Shown here: piece after piece, positions 27,797 through 32,898 of the stretch
How positions within the stretch are numbered: the first letter of the stretch is position 1
Layout: every line of letters starts with the position of its first letter
DNA from: Candidatus Woesearchaeota archaeon
Lineage (GTDB): Archaea > Nanobdellota > Nanobdellia > SCGC-AAA011-G17 > GW2011-AR20
Length of the DNA stretch: 32,898 nt
Direction of reading: 5' to 3'
Assembly: GCA_018303005.1 (NCBI GenBank)
Contig: JAGVYY010000047.1
Location: forward strand, 1-32,898
Notes under the pieces: generated by a model
What the model saw: the letters and a program-made list of their open reading frames with translations, nothing else
Database searches by the model: none
Told to the model about the DNA's origin: nothing
Position numbers and translations under genes: made by a program

Positions 27797-29119
27797 ATGA
27801 TAATCGGAACAAGAGAAGATCCTGAAAAATGGTTTAATACAGGTCTTATAAAAGCAACAGACATCAAAGATAACAACAAATTAATAACCAGTGAGGCTAA
27901 AACATTAGATGAAATAATCGAAGAGTTTTATGCTCTTAGGCATGATGAAGCCCTAAAAATAAATCAAGAAATACTGCCTGCTGAAGTATACCATTACAAA
28001 AGAGAGCTGTATAAGAAAAACAATAGAATTTATTCAATTAATAAATCCTATAAAGATACAAACCCGGGACCAAGAGAAGTGTGGAAATATGGGGCCAGGC
28101 TTTTATTAAGAAATGAAAATGGCGGCATAACCTGGACACTAAAACAAGGTTCTATAGAACAGTTTGATCTTGCCGGTATCTTTGCAAGGAACATTAAGAA
28201 TTTTATTGAGGAAAATGAAGATACAAGGCTGACAGGTCTTTCTCTCAGGTTTAACCAGAGTCTACTTTATCTCCCTGTGCTGCAGATAATCAGGGGAAGA
28301 GAATACTCTAATTTTTTAATGTCTGAAAAAGCAGAAGAAAAGCATGAAGGGCTGACATACAAGATTAATGATTATGGTGATGAAAGTGTTATTGGAATAC
28401 CTTCAAGGGAAAAATACAATATTTATCTGAATGGAAAAAACAAGAAAACTTACATAATTCACAAAGTTAAGTTCAGAAATTTGCCAGTTAATGAAACCAA
28501 TCTAAACTTAAGCTCTGTGTATGAAATAGAGGCTATCTGCAACTGCGAGTTTGCATTTAACATGAGCCTTCATAAAAGATTTAAAAGATCTGAGCAGCTG
28601 GTTGATGCTCATGTAAACACTGGTTATTCATTAGATTTTTTCCATAGAACCAGAGGATTAGAAAATATAGAAAAAGAGATACATAATAAGAGATTAAAAT
28701 TACAGGAAACAAGAGATCAATCAGTAATAAATGAGCTCTTAGCCAATATTACATCGCTTGATAAACAAACAGATGAATTTGTGAGAGAAAGCCCAAAGTT
28801 GCTCAGACTATTTACCCTAGATATATTGTTTGGGGGCACAATTCCTTATTTTCATAATGTTCTTGACAGAAAAGCTGTCATTGAAAATAATAGTAGGCTA
28901 AGACCTCTTGATGAGATAGAAAAAGAGATATTAACCCTTAGAAACATTGTTTATCAGTCCAGGAAATATGGTGTTGATCCAACAATAAGATACGGCTCAA
29001 CACTAGTGCCTGTGATATATCTTGAAAATCCGTATAGTTTCACAATTGACAGCCTTAAAAAAGCTGACACAGAGTCAAAGAAAATAAAAAGGGACAATTT
29101 ATCAGGACTTATTTATTGA
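27797..29119 (+). CDS. Unknown protein
   Basis: Long ORF in the same array as thyX-tmk; no motif recognised. Confidence 0.6.
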   Translation: MIIGTREDPEKWFNTGLIKATDIKDNNKLITSEAKTLDEIIEEFYALRHDEALKINQEILPAEVYHYKRELYKKNNRIYSINKSYKDTNPGPREVWKYGARLLLRNENGGITWTLKQGSIEQFDLAGIFARNIKNFIEENEDTRLTGLSLRFNQSLLYLPVLQIIRGREYSNFLMSEKAEEKHEGLTYKINDYGDESVIGIPSREKYNIYLNGKNKKTYIIHKVKFRNLPVNETNLNLSSVYEIEAICNCEFAFNMSLHKRFKRSEQLVDAHVNTGYSLDFFHRTRGLENIEKEIHNKRLKLQETRDQSVINELLANITSLDKQTDEFVRESPKLLRLFTLDILFGGTIPYFHNVLDRKAVIENNSRLRPLDEIEKEILTLRNIVYQSRKYGVDPTIRYGSTLVPVIYLENPYSFTIDSLKKADTESKKIKRDNLSGLIY

Positions 29120-29154
29120 GGATTTTTGAGGCACAGACAAAACATTAAAATAAA

Positions 29155-29436
29155 ATGCAGAACATAACAAAAGAGAAACTTGACAAATATTTCTCAATCG
29201 CTGAAAAAGCTCTTGAAAAAGCCAAAGCATCAAAAGAAAAAATTAACATAAAAAATGGAAGAAAAGAATTTATTGACATGATTGAAAATTATCTGAGCGA
29301 TGCAAGACATTTTGAGAGGAAAAAGGATTTCGTGAATGCATTTGCAGCATTGAACTATGCGCATGGCTGGCTGGATGCTGGAGCAAGATTAGGAATATTT
29401 GATGTTCATGACCCAGGATTGTTTGCCCAAGATTAA
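29155..29436 (+). CDS. DUF357-family protein
   Basis: DARHFERKKDFVNAFAALNYAHGWLDAGARLGIF is characteristic of archaeal DUF357. Confidence 0.85.
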   Translation: MQNITKEKLDKYFSIAEKALEKAKASKEKINIKNGRKEFIDMIENYLSDARHFERKKDFVNAFAALNYAHGWLDAGARLGIFDVHDPGLFAQD

Positions 29437-29477
29437 GACAGTTAACTTTTTATACATTTGAGTTCTTATTAAAAAAT

Positions 29478-29960
29478 ATGAAAATAAAAACATTAGAAAC
29501 ACTGAATATTAAGGATAAGATAATAAACAATAAAAACAAGATATCAGAGTTTAAATTAAAAACAGATGATATAATAAACAGCTTTAACGAAAATGTAAAA
29601 TCTTCAGGGATTACAGAATTTAAGAATAATCTTGAAAAATTAAAGAATAACCTGAATGATCTATATGACAGTATAAGCAAATCTATAACATTAGCCATAA
29701 TAACAACGAACGCTTATTCAGAGAAAAACTTCAGCGATATAGAAAAGTTCCATATAGGCCAAAATATAAAGCATTTAAAGAATAATGAAGATAATATCAG
29801 AAGAATTATAAAAAAAATTATAGAACATGAATCAGATACATTAAGATTGCACAAGAAACTAGAATATATAAATCTAAACAGGGACAATATGTTTTTGATA
29901 AAAGAAAATTTAAATAATGTAAATGAAAATTTGGAACAAATAGCAACAAAAATAAAATAA
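29478..29960 (+). CDS. Small helical protein, unknown
   Basis: Lys/Asn-rich coiled-coil-like ORF in operonic spacing with 29971. Confidence 0.5.
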   Translation: MKIKTLETLNIKDKIINNKNKISEFKLKTDDIINSFNENVKSSGITEFKNNLEKLKNNLNDLYDSISKSITLAIITTNAYSEKNFSDIEKFHIGQNIKHLKNNEDNIRRIIKKIIEHESDTLRLHKKLEYINLNRDNMFLIKENLNNVNENLEQIATKIK

Positions 29961-29970
29961 AAGAAACAAA

Positions 29971-30594
29971 ATGAAAAAGATACTAAGAAGATTTAGATTT
30001 TCAAAGCACGAAGTTATCGACCTGTTAAAGGCATGGATAGTTATTTCATTGGCATTTGCTATTGTTTTAACCCCTAACAAATTCTCGATGGACCTGCTTT
30101 ATAATATACTACTCGCAGCCATAACAGTGGGTGTTGGTTTTTTACTGCATGAACTAGCGCATAAGAAACTAGCGCAAAAATATGGCTGCTTGGCTGAATT
30201 TATTGCATTTGATTCAATGCTGCTGTTTGCATTGCTGACAAGCTTCTTAGGCATAGTGTTTGCAGCTCCAGGTGCTGTCTTTATTTCAGGAAATGTAAAC
30301 ATAGAAAGAAATGGGAGGATATCGGCAGCAGGCCCTATAACAAATCTGATATTGGCCTTTATATTCCTGATAATGCAATTTTTTACAGTTTCAGGAACAT
30401 TCTTAGAACAGATAGCTTCCTACGGGTTTATTGTCAATTCATGGCTTGCCTTGTTCAACATGATACCATTCTGGAACTTTGACGGCAAGAAAGTGTTTTA
30501 CTGGAACAAGACAGTTTATTTAACAATAGTGGTTATAGCTGTTGTATTCCTATTTTTTATTAATTCAATAATACAGATTATACACTTACTATAG
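29971..30594 (+). CDS. Site-2-protease-like (M50) membrane metalloprotease
   Basis: LLHELAHKKLAQKYG (HExxH) in a membrane context and LFNMIPFWNFDGKKVF (second metal-ligand motif). Confidence 0.85.
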   Translation: MKKILRRFRFSKHEVIDLLKAWIVISLAFAIVLTPNKFSMDLLYNILLAAITVGVGFLLHELAHKKLAQKYGCLAEFIAFDSMLLFALLTSFLGIVFAAPGAVFISGNVNIERNGRISAAGPITNLILAFIFLIMQFFTVSGTFLEQIASYGFIVNSWLALFNMIPFWNFDGKKVFYWNKTVYLTIVVIAVVFLFFINSIIQIIHLL

Positions 30595-32457
30595 TTTCTT
30601 CTTTTTCTTAATGTAAGAATACAATTTTTCCATATTGTCAATTAAAGAATAAAAATTCCTTGCAAAAAGTATGCTGTTTAAATCCCCTGATTCTAATCTT
30701 TCAAGTGAAGTATTATGCAAATATATTGTTACGTTTTTATCCAAAACATATTCAAAATTATACATGGTGTCTCCTAAGTCTGCATCGTTAAATAACTCCA
30801 GGTTTCTTCTGTAAGTTTCTTTATTAGAATAACAGGCTACAATCCTTCTTGCAGTATCTACATCTCTGCCATTTATATAGGTCATGAAAGCTGCTTTCCT
30901 TTGAACATTTTTTCTTAATTTTGAGAGCTCTGCTGCAGCATTGTAGGTTAGAAGGCCTTTTCTATACATATCTTTGATAGAATTATTTGATTCAACAAAT
31001 CCATATGCAGTTCTTAATGTGCTTCTGCTCATGCCAAGCTTGTCAGCTATATCCTGTTTCTTTAGATTACTGCCATTAAGTCTTGCCTGTTCCTCTCTAA
31101 GCCTTATCCATTTATGAATTGCTGAAGCCCTTTCATCAGGCCTGTCCTCTTCATGAAACTCTGCTTCAAATTGCAGTATTCTTCTTTCTACAGGACTTAA
31201 TTCTCTAGTTAAACATATTGCTTGCCTGACCCCAATATTTCTTAATGCCATTAATCTCCGATGGCCATCAACAACATCATATCTGGCATTATTTTTTGAT
31301 ACAACCAAAGGCTGTATTTGGCCAATTTCATTTATACTTTCTTCAAGATCCTTTATACCTTCAGGATCATAAGTTTGTCTTGGTTGATTAACATCATCAT
31401 CTAAAAGGCTTAAATCAATTAACTTTAGTTCTGGAACACATGCACTAACATTTGCTATGTTAAAATTTTTCTTAAGAATTAAATCTTTTTGTGATGTTCC
31501 ATCATTGATAGCACTTAATATTCTTTTTAATCTACCTTGATTTAATTTTGCTTCAAGACTTTTCTTAATAGAGTTTAACATATATAATTTTTCTGCTATG
31601 TTTTGAACATCCACGTTTGTATCAGATTGTTTATATTTAATATATTCAAGTGTTGCTATTAACACCCTATTAGCGCTGCTAAGGTAATGGATTAATTCAA
31701 TGTTCTTTTTTGGTTCATGTTTTTCCTCTATAATTAATTCAAAATTATCATACCGATATCCATTTTTTTTATTAATCTCATCTAATGTTGCAGATACTAT
31801 CTCTTCTATATCCGCTAGTCTGCCATTAAACTTTTGTACAGCTAAAAGCTGTTTATCTTCAGGCAATTTTGATATTGCCACTGCTTTGCCAAAGCTGTAT
31901 CTGTTCTTTATGACTAATTCCTGAATTTTTTTGTCTAAGGAAACAAAGGCAAAATAATCCCTGATAGTAGATTCACTTCTGCCTATTATAGCAGAAAAAT
32001 CTGTTAGTGTCAGTTTTTCCCTGTATTCTTGCATATCTGCTGGAGAATAGTTATCCAAGAATTTTGGGTTTGTGCCAAGCTTCTCGCTTACAAGGTTTTT
32101 ATAAAAGTTAAAAGCAGAATTAGCCATCTCGCCAGGATTAATATGCCTTTTTGTATTTTCAGCTAATTGTATTGTAATTATCTGCTCTTCTGTTAAATTT
32201 GGTTTGTATATAGCATCCACATCTCTTCCTAGGATTTCACAGCATCTTAGCCTTCTCTCGCCTGCAACTAATGCATATTTTTTTTCAGAATCTTCAGAAT
32301 TAAATGAATTCGTAACAATAATAGGTTGTATCAGACCTCTTCTCTCAATAGAGTTTAATAAATCTCCTAAATCTTTCCTCTTGAATTTTCTATAGTTTTT
32401 TCCTGTTTCAATATATTTAGGTTTTATTCTTATTATCCCATCAGTTAGAGTTTCCAT
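30589..32457 (-). CDS. Tandem ParB-like protein (two ParB N-terminal domain + HTH units)
   Basis: Unit 1 ALVAGERRLRCCEILG, AENTKRHINPGEMA, DFSAIIGRSESTIRDYFAF; unit 2 NQPRQTYDPEGIKDLEESI, DVVDGHRRLMALRNIG, IADKLGMSRSTLRTAYGF. Confidence 0.85.
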   Translation of the reverse strand: METLTDGIIRIKPKYIETGKNYRKFKRKDLGDLLNSIERRGLIQPIIVTNSFNSEDSEKKYALVAGERRLRCCEILGRDVDAIYKPNLTEEQIITIQLAENTKRHINPGEMANSAFNFYKNLVSEKLGTNPKFLDNYSPADMQEYREKLTLTDFSAIIGRSESTIRDYFAFVSLDKKIQELVIKNRYSFGKAVAISKLPEDKQLLAVQKFNGRLADIEEIVSATLDEINKKNGYRYDNFELIIEEKHEPKKNIELIHYLSSANRVLIATLEYIKYKQSDTNVDVQNIAEKLYMLNSIKKSLEAKLNQGRLKRILSAINDGTSQKDLILKKNFNIANVSACVPELKLIDLSLLDDDVNQPRQTYDPEGIKDLEESINEIGQIQPLVVSKNNARYDVVDGHRRLMALRNIGVRQAICLTRELSPVERRILQFEAEFHEEDRPDERASAIHKWIRLREEQARLNGSNLKKQDIADKLGMSRSTLRTAYGFVESNNSIKDMYRKGLLTYNAAAELSKLRKNVQRKAAFMTYINGRDVDTARRIVACYSNKETYRRNLELFNDADLGDTMYNFEYVLDKNVTIYLHNTSLERLESGDLNSILFARNFYSLIDNMEKLYSYIKKKKKL

Positions 32458-32537
32458 GTTTTTAAAAGATTCTTAAAATGTAAAGATAGGTAACAAAAAA
32501 TAGTTAATTATTTAATATTATTCATAAAATAAATTTA

Positions 32538-32789
32538 ATGGTGAGGTATGAGTTATCATATGAAAAAGCAAGGGAAGTTATACCGATACTTGTTAATGCT
32601 TACAAAAATAAGAAAGGTTTATTTGGATATAATGAAATATTCCCTGAACTCCCTCTTCCAAAAAATATAACATGGAACAGCTATGATCATTTTAACTGGT
32701 GGTTTGTCACAGTACTTTCAGATCACTCAACCAGTTCTGTTCATACATATGACCTCCTCTCACACCCTAAAGGGTGGAGTTTCCGGTGA
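32538..32789 (+). pseudogene. 5' part of an unknown gene, apparently truncated by the IS element; native frame probably ends near 32750
   Basis: MVRYELSYEKAREVIPILVNAYKNKKGLFGYNEIFPELPLPKNITWNSYDHFNWWFVTVLSDHSTSSVHTYD runs into IS-end sequence (CTCACACCCTAAAGGGTGGAG). Confidence 0.45.
32763..32776. repeat. Hairpin CACCC-TAAA-GGGTG at the putative IS200/IS605 end
   Basis: Perfect 5-bp stem, 4-nt loop, overlapping the tnpA stop region. Confidence 0.6.
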
Positions 32790-32898
32790 GGGTTAAGCTA
32801 TGGTGCTTTTCCTGATTTTGAATATAGGAAGTTGTCTTCTCAATATCTGAGAAGCCAATGCTTGATGCAAACTTCCCTCTGCTCCAAAGATGTCCTTG
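32767..32898 (-). mobile_element. tnpA: C-terminus of IS200/IS605-family TnpA (Y1 HUH transposase), continues beyond window
   Basis: Reverse complement translates as QGHLWSRGKFASSIGFSDIEKTTSYIQNQEKHHSLTLTGNSTL*, a typical TnpA C-terminus (LWxRGxFxSSxG...YIxNQ..H); not in the supplied ORF list. Confidence 0.8.

Noticed and set aside
31700-32395. Plus-strand ORFs of 63-74 aa inside the ParB-like gene
   Set aside because: Antisense to strongly supported ParB/HTH motifs.
1-32898. CRISPR array, tRNA or rRNA genes
   Set aside because: No regularly spaced repeats and no tRNA-like or rRNA-like segments recognised by eye; tRNAscan or Infernal would be needed to exclude them formally.

Overview
Low-GC archaeal chromosomal segment. 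The archaeal call rests on aIF5B, ribosomal protein S6e, archaeal-type cytidylate kinase, DUF357, Elp3 and TATA-like boxes close to start codons; a DPANN-type lineage is plausible but is inference. Conserved genes: infB/aIF5B, rps6e, aspartate kinase, elp3, a full-length RelA/SpoT homolog, cmk, a tandem ThyX, tmk, DUF357, an M50-like membrane protease and a tandem ParB-like protein. Regulatory-type genes: two AbrB/PhoU-like paralogs, two receiver-like proteins and a protein joining a receiver-like region to an APH-type kinase domain. Accessory-looking content: (1) a tightly packed five-gene block (13899-22659) with one canonical and one degenerate GHKL (Hsp90/MutL/MORC-type) ATPase flanked by proteins I do not recognise; (2) a tandem ThyX whose two halves appear to have lost complementary halves of the active site; (3) an APH-fold kinase split over two frames; (4) an unannotated C-terminal remnant of an Asp/Glu racemase; (5) the end of an IS200/IS605-type element at the right edge, apparently truncating a gene. 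No tRNA, rRNA or CRISPR array was recognised. All homology statements come from reading motifs, not from searches.
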